A stretch of DNA of 64,000 nucleotides from Streptomyces antibioticus (GCF_001514065.1 NZ_KQ948423.1:641692-705691); one strand, 5' to 3'; shown: positions 16,197 to 25,391, counted from the first letter of the stretch. The notes: a model not told the origin generated them from the letters alone. Numbers and translations are program-made.

Positions 16197-17321
16197 CTAC
16201 TCGCCGCAGAACTCCGCCTCGACCACCGCGACCGCGTCCCCCGACCAGTCGCCGTTGAAGTTGAAGGCGACGGAATGGCGGCCGTCGCCGCTGGTCAGCG
16301 CCACTGTCTGGGACCCGTGGATGCCGCCGTCGTGACCCCAGACGCGCAGGCCGCAGCTGAGCGGGACACCCGCGATGCCGAGACCGTACTGACCGGGTCC
16401 GCCGGTCGGCACGGTCGTCTTCATCTCCTTCAACTGCTTCGGCGGGAGCAGCCGTCCCTTCAGCAGGGCGGCGTAGAAGCGGTTCAGGTCCTTGGAGTCG
16501 GAGATCATCTCGCCCGCCGAGCCCGCGAGGGACGGGTTGAGCTTCGTGACGTCGTACGTCGGTCCCGTCGTCGTCTCCGCGAGCTTGGAGTAGGCGCGGC
16601 TGCTGGGCTGCGGGAGGGTGGCGCGGGTGCCGGGGACGGAGGTGGCGTGCAGGCCGAGCGGCTCGATCACCCGCCGCCGGATCTCGTCGCCGTACGGCGC
16701 TCCCGTCACCTTCTCGATCACCATGCCCGCGACGATGTAGTTGGTGTTGGAGTACTTCCACGTCGCGCCCGGCTCGAACTCCGGCTCGTGGGTCATGGCG
16801 ATCGCCACCAGGTCCCGCGGCGACCTGGTGTCGTAGCGGTGCTTGAAGAAGCCGTCCGCCGTGAAGTACGTCCGGACGAATTCCTCGTCCTCGGTGTAGT
16901 CGTAGATCCCGCTGGTGTGGTTGAGGAGTTGGCGGAGGGTGATCTTGCTGCCGTCGTGGCCGTTCCCCCGCACCACGCCCGGCAGCCACTTCTCCACCGT
17001 GTCGTCCAGCGACAGCCGTCCCTCGGCCTCCAGTTGGAGCAGCACGGTCGAGACGAAGGTCTTGGTGATGCTGCCGATGCGGTAGCGGTCGTCGGCCGAA
17101 CGGGGCGCGCCGGTGCGCAGGTTGCCGACGCCGGCGGTCGCCGACCAGTTGTCCGCCGTGAGCGTCACACCGGGCACGCCGTCCTTCACCGCGGCCTCGA
17201 TCGCCTCGCGGGTCGCCTCGTGATCGCCGTGACCTCTCGGGGCGGCGAACGCGGGGCCCGCCAGTGCCGCCGACAGCACCACCGCCGTCACCGCCACGAG
17301 AGTCGTCCGTACGGTCCTCAT
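16197..17321 (-). CDS. Secreted serine hydrolase, class C beta-lactamase/DD-peptidase fold (S12)
   Basis: This 374-residue exported protein has a signal peptide at residues 1-27 (MRTVRTTLVAVTAVVLSA, cleavage near AFA-A). The penicillin-binding triad is complete: S84-x-x-K87 in GSITKTFVS, Y-S-N in WKYSNTNYIVAG, and H-D-G in VWGHDGGIHGS. The length and motif spacing match the Streptomyces R61-type D-Ala-D-Ala carboxypeptidase family. It may trim peptidoglycan stem peptides or hydrolyse esters; these cannot be separated by eye. ATG 17321 follows AAGGGGAAG. It is 92 bases downstream of the phosphoesterase on the same strand and could share its transcript. Confidence 0.9.
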   Translation of the reverse strand: MRTVRTTLVAVTAVVLSAALAGPAFAAPRGHGDHEATREAIEAAVKDGVPGVTLTADNWSATAGVGNLRTGAPRSADDRYRIGSITKTFVSTVLLQLEAEGRLSLDDTVEKWLPGVVRGNGHDGSKITLRQLLNHTSGIYDYTEDEEFVRTYFTADGFFKHRYDTRSPRDLVAIAMTHEPEFEPGATWKYSNTNYIVAGMVIEKVTGAPYGDEIRRRVIEPLGLHATSVPGTRATLPQPSSRAYSKLAETTTGPTYDVTKLNPSLAGSAGEMISDSKDLNRFYAALLKGRLLPPKQLKEMKTTVPTGGPGQYGLGIAGVPLSCGLRVWGHDGGIHGSQTVALTSGDGRHSVAFNFNGDWSGDAVAVVEAEFCGE

Positions 17322-17413
17322 GCTCTTCCCCTTCCGGCCTTTGCTGCTGGTCGGGGAAGGAGACACGAGCGAATCGTCCGGGGGTTGAGAAGGGTGCTGC
17401 GGTTGAGCCGGTT

Positions 17414-19189
17414 TCAGCCCTTCTTCAGCACCAGCTCCGTGTTGCGGTCCCGCGCCGAGCCGCCCAGCGTGGTGCTGGCGCCCGGGGCGTTGAAGGACAG
17501 CTCGCGGTACAGCGCCGCCAGGCCCGTCTGGGAGAGGTCGGCGAAGTCGGTGCGGTGCGGGGCGGAGGACTCGACGCAGGTGGTGAACAGGGAGAGCGTG
17601 CCGTCCTTGTTGTCGACCAGCTCGATGACACGGGCGAGTTGGGGGTAGTCGACGTGGGAGGCGGTGGAGATCTCCCAGAAGCCATGGCCGCCGCCGGAGC
17701 CGCTGTGCGCGGTGATGTCGTTGCGGTGGATGTGGCCGTTGACCCAGGCCAGCACATTGCGCTGCCGGGACAACAGGGAGACGACCTCCGTACCGCTGTG
17801 CCGCCGCTCGCCGGGGCGGGCCGGGTCGGGGCGGGTGTTGTCCATCGACTTGCTGGTGTGGTGGCTGAAGACGATGGCGTACGAGTCCTTGTTGTCCTTC
17901 AGCGTCTTCTCCAGCCACTTCAACTGGGCGGTCCCCACGGACCCTTCGTAGTGGCCGCCGGCGTCGGTGGTGTCGAGGCTGATGCCGATGACGTCGTCGG
18001 CGATGCGGAAGGAGTAGTACTGGGTGCCCGCGTCGAGGTTGGCGGTGGAGTAGCCGTGGCCCACGGGTCCGAGGCCACGGTGGGCCGGGTCGAGGTGGGC
18101 CTTGAGGTACTCGGTCGGCGTGTACGGCGCCCGCGCCTCGTCCGGCGTGACCGAACGCATGTCACGGGCGTGCGCCTTGAGCAGCTCGCGGAAGCCGGCG
18201 CCCTTGGGGTCCTTGGCCGTCTTGATGGCGTCCTGAAGCTTCTTCGCCTCGGCGGCCGGCAGGCTCATGAGCTTCTTGCCGCCCATCGCGTACTCGGTGA
18301 GCCAGGGGTCGGCGTGGGAGCCGTAGCAGCCGAGCGGCATGGCGTCGTGGTTGCCGACCGTGGAGTACCACGGGAGGTTCAGGCCGGGGCTGTTGAGCTC
18401 GCGGATCGCGGCGGCGAGGAAGCCGTCGAGGTGCGGGAAGCCGCGCTGCTTGTCGGCGTCGCGGACGGTGGCGTCGGGCTGCCAGTACTGCTTGATGCCG
18501 CTGTTCTGGACGCCCTCGTAGTGCCGCGGGTCACCGGAGTTGGCGCTGATCCGGCCGCCGCTCATCACCGTCAGGAACCACTCCAGCTCCGTCTTGGCGT
18601 TGTTGTCGGTGTTGTCGCCGGTGGTCATCGCGAAGTGCAGCGGGGCACCGGTGACGGGGGCGCCGCGCAGGGCGTTGATCCGCTCGACGAGGGCGATCGC
18701 GCCGTGCACGGTCAGCGCCTCCTGGGGACGCCAGGCGTGCACGTCGGTCGAGCGCAGGTACTCCAGGCGCATCGGGTGCTGGGCGTCGATGATGTGCATG
18801 TCGGTGAGCTGCACGAACGCGGCGAGCGCGGTACGGCGGCCGGCCCGGCCGGACTTCGCGGCGGCCAGATCGCCGCGCACGACACGCGCCCAGCCGGGGC
18901 CGTCGCCGAGGCGGCGGAAGCCGGAGGAGCTGCGCGGGGCGGCGACGGTGGCGACCGTGGTGCCGCGCGTGTAGGGCGCGAGGGGGGCGGCCGCCGGGGC
19001 CCGCCGGGACTGGGCGACCGGTGCCTCGGCCGGGGTGCCGGCGGCGGGCGTGGTGGTGGCGGCCTGGCTGTCGGTGGGCCGCAGGGCGTAGCCGACACCG
19101 GCGGAGACGGCTGCGGCGCCGGTGGCGGCGAGGACGGTACGGCGGTTGACCGCCAGGGCGGAGGTGGCGACAGAGCGTATGCGCGACAT
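17414..19189 (-). CDS. Tat-exported metallophosphoesterase (TIGR03767-like)
   Basis: This 591-residue protein has the calcineurin-like phosphoesterase fold. The twin-arginine signal NRRTVLAATGAAAVSAGVGY shows export in folded form. Metal-site motifs appear in order: D-x-H in QLTDMHIIDAQHP, G-D in MTTGDNTDNNAK, GNHD in WYSTVGNHDAMPLG, a histidine in AIVFSHHTSKS and GHxH in WVNGHIHRND. The length and the long insert between GNHD and GHxH fit the TIGR03767 family. It would hydrolyse a phosphate mono- or diester outside the cell. PhoP-type direct repeats lie about 100 bases upstream, suggesting phosphate-starvation control. The natural substrate is unknown. Confidence 0.88.
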   Translation of the reverse strand: MSRIRSVATSALAVNRRTVLAATGAAAVSAGVGYALRPTDSQAATTTPAAGTPAEAPVAQSRRAPAAAPLAPYTRGTTVATVAAPRSSSGFRRLGDGPGWARVVRGDLAAAKSGRAGRRTALAAFVQLTDMHIIDAQHPMRLEYLRSTDVHAWRPQEALTVHGAIALVERINALRGAPVTGAPLHFAMTTGDNTDNNAKTELEWFLTVMSGGRISANSGDPRHYEGVQNSGIKQYWQPDATVRDADKQRGFPHLDGFLAAAIRELNSPGLNLPWYSTVGNHDAMPLGCYGSHADPWLTEYAMGGKKLMSLPAAEAKKLQDAIKTAKDPKGAGFRELLKAHARDMRSVTPDEARAPYTPTEYLKAHLDPAHRGLGPVGHGYSTANLDAGTQYYSFRIADDVIGISLDTTDAGGHYEGSVGTAQLKWLEKTLKDNKDSYAIVFSHHTSKSMDNTRPDPARPGERRHSGTEVVSLLSRQRNVLAWVNGHIHRNDITAHSGSGGGHGFWEISTASHVDYPQLARVIELVDNKDGTLSLFTTCVESSAPHRTDFADLSQTGLAALYRELSFNAPGASTTLGGSARDRNTELVLKKG

Positions 19190-19278
19190 GGCGCGATCTC
19201 CCCGAGTGCGAACGCGTCGGCAGTGGTCGCGGGTCGCTCGCTGCCGCGAATTCCCCGCTCACTCTGGATCGTTGGCAC

Positions 19279-19300
19279 CGGGGATGACCTGTACGTGAAC
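19279..19300 (-). promoter_or_regulatory. Candidate PHO box upstream of the phosphoesterase
   Basis: On the minus strand two 11-base direct repeats abut exactly: GTTCACGTACA (19300-19290) and GGTCATCCCCG (19289-19279). The PhoP repeat unit of Streptomyces is G(G/T)TCAYYYR followed by two less conserved bases. It is about 90 bases upstream of the phosphoesterase start. No binding evidence is available. Confidence 0.45.
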
Positions 19301-19387
19301 GAGGTGGCAACGCGCGACGCCGATCACCGTACGTGGATCTTGGGGGACCCTGGGCGTCTACGAGGGCTCGCCTGTCAACGGGGTGAT

Positions 19388-19409
19388 GGTCACGCCCTGT
19401 TCATCTCGC
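19388..19409 (+). promoter_or_regulatory. Second candidate PHO box, opposite orientation
   Basis: On the plus strand GGTCACGCCCT (19388-19398) is followed directly by GTTCATCTCGC (19399-19409), again with 11-base periodicity. It lies between the Nudix stop and the first box. Two head-on boxes in one 236-base gap is more than chance would readily give, but both are imperfect. Confidence 0.35.
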
Positions 19410-19425
19410 GGGGTACTGGAGGGGG

Positions 19426-19869
19426 CTACAGCCGTCCCGTCACCGGCCGCTCCCGCCACAGCGCGAGCCCCACGTCCACCAGTCCGACCCGGTTCAGCGC
19501 GGGCACCTCCGTCAGGGGGTGCCAGGCCGCCATGTCCGTGGAGCCGCCGATCTCGTGCCGGAGCTCACCGCCGGTGACGCGGGCCTCGTAGACGAGCCGT
19601 ACCTGATGCTGGTCGATGTCCTGGCCGAGGCCGCGGGGGATGGGGTGGCGGTAGGAGTTCACCCCGAGCAGGCCGGTGATCTCCACCAGGTACCCCGTCT
19701 CCTCCTCCACCTCCCGCAGCACGGTGTCGTAGGGGTCCTCGCCGTGTTCCGTCCCGCCGCCCGGCAGGGTCCACTCCGGCTTGCCGTCGTCGTCGATCCA
19801 GCGGGCGAGGAGGATCTGTTCGTCGCGGACGCATATGGCGTAGGCCGCCACCCTCAACTTCTTGCGCAT
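19426..19869 (-). CDS. Nudix hydrolase
   Basis: This is a 147-residue pyrophosphohydrolase. The Nudix box G-x5-E-x7-REVEEETG is complete in GGGTEHGEDPYDTVLREVEE followed by ETG. The protein consists of the single Nudix domain with no extra part. Members split nucleoside diphosphates linked to another moiety (oxidised nucleotides, ADP-ribose, NADH); the substrate cannot be chosen from sequence. It is 9 bases downstream of the PPOX-family gene on the same strand, so it is probably the third gene of a VOC-PPOX-Nudix transcript. ATG 19869 is supported by the conserved MRKKLRVAAYAICVRD start. Confidence 0.9.
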   Translation of the reverse strand: MRKKLRVAAYAICVRDEQILLARWIDDDGKPEWTLPGGGTEHGEDPYDTVLREVEEETGYLVEITGLLGVNSYRHPIPRGLGQDIDQHQVRLVYEARVTGGELRHEIGGSTDMAAWHPLTEVPALNRVGLVDVGLALWRERPVTGRL

Positions 19870-19878
19870 GCAGTGAAG

Positions 19879-20763
19879 TTAGCCCGCGGGGTCGGGATTG
19901 GCCGGGGAGTATTCCGGGGCCGACCAGCGCAGCGGGATCGCCGACGGCCGTTCGACGACCCGCGTGACGGTGAAGCGGACCCGGCGTTCGGTGCCCGCGA
20001 ACTCCGTCCGCGCCTCGCCCGTGAGCTGGAGGGTCGTGCCCGTGGTCCAGTCCAGGAACAGCAGGCCCGCCCTGGGGTCGGCGTCGAGGTTCCCCAGGGA
20101 GAGGAACATCGAGTTGCCGGGGTAGTCCCGCCAGCTGAGCTCGCGCGGTGAAGCGACGTGCACGAAACCGGGGTTGCCGCCGCGGTGGCTGGCGTCGGCG
20201 CCGCCCGGGTGGACGGTGGCCAGGAAGAAGGTGTCGGACGCGGTGATGAACTCCGCCTGGGATGAGGTCAGTTCGGAGCCGTGCCGGGGTTCCTCCGCGG
20301 TCCGGTCGGCCAGCACCTCGTACGCGTCCCTCTTCTGGAGGTACTTCGGGCAGTTGGCGAAGACCTGTTCCGCCGTCACCGTGAACCCCCGTTCCGTGGG
20401 CCGGAGTCGGCCGTTGAGGCGCATCCGGCGGCGGGTGCGGGGGTCGAGGGCGATCGTGCCGACCAGGGTGCCGTCGGCGGTAAGGGCCGGGGCGAGCGGG
20501 TCCGCGGCCGGCACCCCTTCCGTCACCGACATCTGGTGGGGGCCGGTCGCCCGCACGAAACCGGGCGGACCGTGCAGCGCGGATGCCCAGACCTCGCCCG
20601 TCGACGGGTCCGCGGCGCCCACGACCAGCAGGGGCTGCAAGCCGAGGAACGCGGCGGCGACCGGCTTGATGCCCTCGCCGATCGAGGCGCCCACATGATC
20701 TGCCCGCTCCCGCACGCCCACCCTGTCCTGCACGGCCCGCGAACCCGCGTGATAGGCGCCCAT
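19879..20763 (-). CDS. Pyridoxamine 5'-phosphate oxidase family protein (flavin-binding split barrel)
   Basis: This 294-residue protein resembles the two-part PPOX family proteins annotated in many actinobacteria and pseudomonads. A C-terminal split-barrel domain carries ITASDTFFLATVHPGG, the pattern RGGNPGFV, DYPGNSMFLSLGNLDADPRA and GLLFLDWTTGTTLQLTGEA. An N-terminal barrel-like half of about 130 residues precedes it, with LLVVGAADPSTGEVWASAL. Flavin or F420 binding and a role in redox detoxification are the usual inference. It starts 2 bases after the VOC protein stop, so the two are coupled. Cys and metal sites are not evident. Confidence 0.82.
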   Translation of the reverse strand: MGAYHAGSRAVQDRVGVRERADHVGASIGEGIKPVAAAFLGLQPLLVVGAADPSTGEVWASALHGPPGFVRATGPHQMSVTEGVPAADPLAPALTADGTLVGTIALDPRTRRRMRLNGRLRPTERGFTVTAEQVFANCPKYLQKRDAYEVLADRTAEEPRHGSELTSSQAEFITASDTFFLATVHPGGADASHRGGNPGFVHVASPRELSWRDYPGNSMFLSLGNLDADPRAGLLFLDWTTGTTLQLTGEARTEFAGTERRVRFTVTRVVERPSAIPLRWSAPEYSPANPDPAG

Positions 20764-20765
20764 GT

Positions 20766-21209
20766 CTAGAAGAACCCGCAGGTCGGAGCCGACTCCACCG
20801 GCGCCGGCGCGCCCTCCGCGCCGCTCGGCACGGAGATCTCCAGCCGGGTCCCGTCCGGGTCGTGGAAGAAGATGCCGCCGGACGCCGCGCCCTCACGGTG
20901 GGCGACGACCCCCTCGTAGGCGAAGTCCACGCCGTACGTCCGCAAGGCCGCCTCGTACTCCCGCACCCGCTCGATCGAGTCCGCCTCGAAGGCGAGGTGG
21001 TGCAGGCCTGCGCGGTCACCCTCGAAGCCGTTCGCCGCCTGCTGCCAGAGCGTGAGGACGAGGGCCGAGCCGTCACCCAGGAACGCGTACCGGCGGCCCT
21101 CCTCCTTGCCCTCGCCGATCAGCGTGAAGCCCAGGACGTCCCGGTAGAAGGCGAGCGAGCGGTCGAGGTCGGTGACGTTCAGGCCGACATGGCCGGTGCG
21201 CAAGGTCAT
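20766..21209 (-). CDS. VOC family protein (glyoxalase/dioxygenase fold)
   Basis: This is a 147-residue vicinal-oxygen-chelate protein. The two beta-alpha-beta3 modules are recognisable: GHVGLNVTDLDRSLAFYRDV at the start, and HHLAFEADSIERVREY leading to GIFFHDPDGTRLEISVP. The potential metal ligands are H7, the histidine of HHLAF and the glutamate of RLEIS. Members are glyoxalases, extradiol dioxygenases or drug-binding resistance proteins. It is the first gene of the VOC-PPOX-Nudix operon and is divergent from a CGNR regulator, which may control it. Its function is not resolved. Confidence 0.85.
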   Translation of the reverse strand: MTLRTGHVGLNVTDLDRSLAFYRDVLGFTLIGEGKEEGRRYAFLGDGSALVLTLWQQAANGFEGDRAGLHHLAFEADSIERVREYEAALRTYGVDFAYEGVVAHREGAASGGIFFHDPDGTRLEISVPSGAEGAPAPVESAPTCGFF

Positions 21210-21241
21210 GACTCTCCCCAGGGGAAACGGCCGCCCTCATG

Positions 21242-21314
21242 GCTAACCTCTCTTATTAAAGTTAAGGGTTAGGTACGGTTGTCGCAACCCCTCACGTACC
21301 CTTGAGGGGTTAGC
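21242..21314. promoter_or_regulatory. Divergent control region with repeated GGTTAG elements and inverted repeat
   Basis: Between the VOC and CGNR genes GGTTAG occurs three times: 21243-21248 (minus strand), 21277-21282 and 21308-21313 (plus strand). AACCCCTCA (21286-21294) and TGAGGGGTT (21303-21311) form a perfect 9-base inverted repeat with an 8-base centre. The layout suggests operator sites for the CGNR protein. Confidence 0.5.
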
Positions 21315-21331
21315 ACCGAAGGAGTCCTCAC

Positions 21332-21859
21332 ATGCCGGCCGACCCGCGCCCCCTCATCGGCGAGCCCCTCGCCCTCGACCTGCTCAACACGCGGTGGATG
21401 CGGGAAGGCGCCGTCCAGGACCTGCTCCGGGACGACGACGGGCTCGCCGTATGGCTGGCGGCCAACGCGCTCGACGGGCGGTTCGCGGCCGACGCACCGA
21501 CGCTGCGGCACACCCTCCAGGCGCGGGACGCGCTGCGGAAGGCCGTCGACGGGGGCGAGACGGGCCCGCTGGACGCCGTTCTCGATCATGGCCGCATCCG
21601 GGCCACCCTCACCGCCGAAGGACCCGGCGAGGTCCCGGAGTTCCGCGACCCCGCATGGGGGCCCGCCTGGCTCGCCGCCCGCAGCTACCTGGAGCTCCTC
21701 AGCACCGCGCCCGACCGCATCCGGGGCTGCGCCCACGAGGCGTGCATCCTGCACTTCTTCGACACGTCACGGAACGGGACGCGCCGCTGGTGCTCGATGG
21801 CGGCGTGCGGGAACCGGGCGAAGGCGTCGCGGCACTACGCGCGTACCAGAGAAGTCTGA
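21332..21859 (+). CDS. ABATE-CGNR zinc-finger transcriptional regulator
   Basis: This is a 175-residue protein. An N-terminal ABATE domain (LIGEPLALDLLNTRWMREG, about residues 8-120) is followed by a C-terminal CGNR zinc finger, IRGCAHEACILHFFDTSRNG to WCSMAACGNRAKASRHYAR. Its four cysteines bind zinc. The family is regarded as stress-linked DNA-binding regulators. GAAGGAG precedes the ATG by 7 bases. The gene diverges from the VOC-PPOX-Nudix operon across a repeat-rich gap, so it probably regulates that operon and itself. Confidence 0.9.
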   Translation: MPADPRPLIGEPLALDLLNTRWMREGAVQDLLRDDDGLAVWLAANALDGRFAADAPTLRHTLQARDALRKAVDGGETGPLDAVLDHGRIRATLTAEGPGEVPEFRDPAWGPAWLAARSYLELLSTAPDRIRGCAHEACILHFFDTSRNGTRRWCSMAACGNRAKASRHYARTREV

Positions 21860-22074
21860 GAACCAAGCGGGCGGTTCGCCCCTTTCATCACCCATCTCCC
21901 TAAAGGGGATCGCGGGTTTTCCCCATCCGCCCATATCGATTCGGTCAACTCTCCCTAAACATCCTTCCCATGCGTAAAGCTGTGCGATCGTCCGGGTCGC
22001 ATTTCCGGACCATCGCGGTCAGGACCGATCGGCCCGGCCGCATCCGCACGTTCCTTTACCTACAAGGGATGCCG

Positions 22075-25000
22075 ATGACCCACACCCCCCAGCGCGATCC
22101 GATATCGGGCGGCGCGAGACGCGTGGTGCGTATAGCCGTGGCCGCTGGTCTGGTGGCCGCGCTCTCCGCGGCCGGGCCCGTACCCATGGCCTTCTCCGCC
22201 GACTCCGACACCCCCGCCGCGGCCGACCCGGGCGTCAAGTCCGCAGCCGAGAAGCTCGGTTCGGACGACGCGGAGCTGCTCGCCGAGGCCAAGGCCGCCG
22301 GCGACAAGAACGTCACGCTGATGGTCGCGACCGCCCCCGGCAAGACCGAGCAGGTCGCCGCGGAGCTGGACGCGGTCAAGGGCGGCCTCGTGGGCAAGAC
22401 CTACGACAAGCTCGGTTACGTCCGCGCCACCGTGCCGACCGCCAAGGCGGACTCCGCCATCGCGGCCGCGGCCAAGCTCTCCTCCGTGCACGGCATCGAC
22501 CTGCGGCAGGAGATCGCGCTCGACGACCCGACGCCGGCCGCCGACACCGCCAAGGGTGCCGCCTCCGCCGCGTCGACGAAGACCTACCCGGCGCCGGACA
22601 AGAAGACCCCGGCCGTGAACCCGTACAACCCGTCCTTCGAGACGGGCGCCGTCGAGTTCGTGCAGGACCACCCGAAGGCGGACGGCCGCGGCGTCACCAT
22701 CGGCATCCTGGACTCCGGTGTCGACCTCGGTCACCCGGCGCTGCAGAAGACCACCACCGGCGAGCGCAAGATCGTCGACTGGGTGACGGCGACCGACCCG
22801 GTCAACGACCAGGACGCCACCTGGCGGCGGATGAACAACCCGGTCAGCGGCCCGACCTTCACCATCGCGGGCGCCACCTGGCAGGCCCCGGCGGGCGCCT
22901 ACCAGTTCAACCTGTTCCGCGAGTCGGCCACGGCCGGCGGTGACGCCAAGGGCGACGCCAACCGCGACGGCGACACCACCGACGTCTGGGGTGTGCTCTA
23001 CGACGCGGCCGCCGGCACGGTCCGGGTCGACCTGAACAACAACCACGACTTCTCCGACGACACGGCGATGAAGCCGTACAAGGACGGGTTCCAGATCGGC
23101 TACTTCGGTACCGACAACCCGGCCACGGACGTCGTCGAGCGCCAGCCGTTCGTCGTCGAGATCCGCAAGGACGTCGTCTTCAACGCCGCCGGTGACAAGT
23201 CCGACTACGTCAACATCGGCGTCATCGAGTCCGAGCACGGCACCCACGTCGCCGGCATCACCTCCGCCAACGGCCTGTTCGGCGGCAGGATGAACGGCGC
23301 GGCCCCGGGTGCGAAGATCGTCTCGTCCCGTGCCTGCACCTGGACCGGCGGCTGCACCAACGTCGCGCTCACCGAGGGCATGATCGACCTCGTCACCAAG
23401 CGCGGTGTCGACATCGTCAACATGTCGATCGGCGGTCTGCCGGCGCTGAACGACGGCAACAACGCGCGCGCCGAGCTCTACACGCGCCTCATCGACACCT
23501 ACGGTGTGCAGCTCGTGATCTCCGCGGGCAACTCCGGCCCGGGTGCCAACACCATCGGCGACCCCGGTCTGGCCGACAAGGTGATCTCGGTCGGCGCCGC
23601 CATCTCCAAGGAGACCTGGGCGTCCAACTACGGCTCCGCCGTGACGAAGCCGTACGCGCTGCTGCCCTTCTCCTCGCGCGGCCCGCGTGAGGACGGCGGC
23701 TTCACGCCGACGCTCGTCGCCCCGGGTGCCTCGATCAACACCACCCAGACCTGGCTGCCGGGCTCCCCGGTCGCCGAGTCGGGCTACACGCTGCCGGCCG
23801 GCTACTCGATGCTCCAGGGCACCTCGATGGCCTCCCCGCAGGCCGCGGGCGCCTCGGCGCTGCTGCTGTCCGCCGCCAAGCAGAAGCACATCGCCCTCAC
23901 CCCGGCGACCCTGCGCACGGCGCTGACCTCGACCGCCCACCACATCAAGGGTGTGCAGGCGTACGAGGAGGGCGCGGGCCGCATCGACATCGTCGACGCC
24001 TGGCACTCGATCCGGGAAGGCGCGACCGCCGCCGAGTACACCGTCAAGGCGCCGGTCGACACCGCGATCGACCAGTTCCTGAAGACGCCGGGCTTCGGCA
24101 CCGGCATCTACGACCGCGAGGGCGGCCTGAAGGCCGGCGTCAAGAAGTCGTACGACGTCACGATCACCCGTACGACCGGCGAGGCCAAGCCGATCCGGCA
24201 CCTGCTGAGCCTGGAGAACAACGCCTCCGGCACCTTCTCCATCGCGGGCTCCTCGGTGGTCAAGCTGGAGCTGAACAAGCCGGTCACCGTGAAGATCGTC
24301 GCCAAGGCGCCGTCCGCCGGCATCAAGAGCGTGATCCTGAACGTCGACGACCCGTACACCGAGGGCGTCGACAAGCAGATCCTGAACACGGTCGTGGTCT
24401 CGACGCCGGTGAAGTACACCTACTCGGCGTCCAGCACCGTGCAGCGCAACAGCTCGCAGTCCTACTTCGTGACCGTCCCCGAGGGCGCCAAGTCCCTCGA
24501 GGTCGCGATCGGCGGGCTGAAGGACAAGAGCCAGACCCGGTTCATCGCGATCCACCCGTACGGCACTCCGGTCGACAACACCGGCACCCCGTACTGCTAC
24601 AACAACTACCTCGACGGCAACGGCTGCAAGCCCGACGTGCGTGCGTACGCGGACCCGCAGGCCGGCGTCTGGGAGATCGAGGTCGAGTCGCGCCGTACGT
24701 CGCCGCTGCTCGACAACCCGTACAAGCTGGACGTCGCCGTCCTCGGCGCCGCCTTCGACCCCGAGGTCGTGACGGTTCCCGAGGCCAAGGTCGGCACGCC
24801 GGTCGCCGCCTCCTGGAAGGTGACGAACAACTTCGCCGCCCTCGACGGCAAGCTGGTCGGCGGCCCGCTCGGCTCGGCCAAGTCGGCCCGCCCGTCCATC
24901 GCCGAGGGTGCCACCCAGACCACCACGGTCGAGGTGCCCGAGGGCGCCAAGTCGCTCGACGTCGTCATCGGCAACGTCTCCGACGCCTCCGCGGACCTGG

Positions 25001-25374
25001 ACCTGACGGTCTACAACGCGGCGGGCACCCAGGTCGGTCAGTCCGCCGACGGTGACTCGGAGGAGGCCGTCTCCATCGCCTCCCCGGCCGCCGGGACGTA
25101 CACCATCGAGGTCGTCGGCTACTCGGTCCCGGCCGGGACCACCGCGTACGACTACCAGGACGTGTTCTTCTCCGCCGCCCTGGGCGCCGTCACGGTCGAC
25201 GACACGACCGCCGTCAAGCTCGGCACGGGCGCCTCGGCGAACGTCTCCGCGAACGTCACTGCCCTGGCGGCCGCTCCGGAGGGCCGTGAGTTCTTCGGCC
25301 AGGTCCAGCTGGTGAACACCCGCGGCACGGTCGCGGGCATCGGCAGCGTGAAGATCGAGAAGGTCACGCCGTAG
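22075..25374 (+). CDS. Secreted S8-family subtilisin-like serine protease
   Basis: This is a 1099-residue extracellular protease. A signal peptide (about residues 15-42: RRVVRIAVAAGLVAALSAAG) is followed by an Inhibitor_I9-like propeptide region up to about 150. The catalytic triad is D213 (GILDSGVDLGHPAL), H388 (ESEHGTHVAGI) and S584 (QGTSMASPQAAG), with the oxyanion Asn in VISAGNSGPG. An insert of about 175 residues separates D and H. After the protease domain, two similar pre-peptidase C-terminal-like beta modules each begin VPEGAKSL. ATG 22075 is chosen because AAGGG lies 6 bases before it; ATG 22069 and a frame from 21970 exist but lack support. Confidence 0.93.
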   Translation: MTHTPQRDPISGGARRVVRIAVAAGLVAALSAAGPVPMAFSADSDTPAAADPGVKSAAEKLGSDDAELLAEAKAAGDKNVTLMVATAPGKTEQVAAELDAVKGGLVGKTYDKLGYVRATVPTAKADSAIAAAAKLSSVHGIDLRQEIALDDPTPAADTAKGAASAASTKTYPAPDKKTPAVNPYNPSFETGAVEFVQDHPKADGRGVTIGILDSGVDLGHPALQKTTTGERKIVDWVTATDPVNDQDATWRRMNNPVSGPTFTIAGATWQAPAGAYQFNLFRESATAGGDAKGDANRDGDTTDVWGVLYDAAAGTVRVDLNNNHDFSDDTAMKPYKDGFQIGYFGTDNPATDVVERQPFVVEIRKDVVFNAAGDKSDYVNIGVIESEHGTHVAGITSANGLFGGRMNGAAPGAKIVSSRACTWTGGCTNVALTEGMIDLVTKRGVDIVNMSIGGLPALNDGNNARAELYTRLIDTYGVQLVISAGNSGPGANTIGDPGLADKVISVGAAISKETWASNYGSAVTKPYALLPFSSRGPREDGGFTPTLVAPGASINTTQTWLPGSPVAESGYTLPAGYSMLQGTSMASPQAAGASALLLSAAKQKHIALTPATLRTALTSTAHHIKGVQAYEEGAGRIDIVDAWHSIREGATAAEYTVKAPVDTAIDQFLKTPGFGTGIYDREGGLKAGVKKSYDVTITRTTGEAKPIRHLLSLENNASGTFSIAGSSVVKLELNKPVTVKIVAKAPSAGIKSVILNVDDPYTEGVDKQILNTVVVSTPVKYTYSASSTVQRNSSQSYFVTVPEGAKSLEVAIGGLKDKSQTRFIAIHPYGTPVDNTGTPYCYNNYLDGNGCKPDVRAYADPQAGVWEIEVESRRTSPLLDNPYKLDVAVLGAAFDPEVVTVPEAKVGTPVAASWKVTNNFAALDGKLVGGPLGSAKSARPSIAEGATQTTTVEVPEGAKSLDVVIGNVSDASADLDLTVYNAAGTQVGQSADGDSEEAVSIASPAAGTYTIEVVGYSVPAGTTAYDYQDVFFSAALGAVTVDDTTAVKLGTGASANVSANVTALAAAPEGREFFGQVQLVNTRGTVAGIGSVKIEKVTP

Positions 25375-25391
25375 TCGTTCCCACGGTGACG

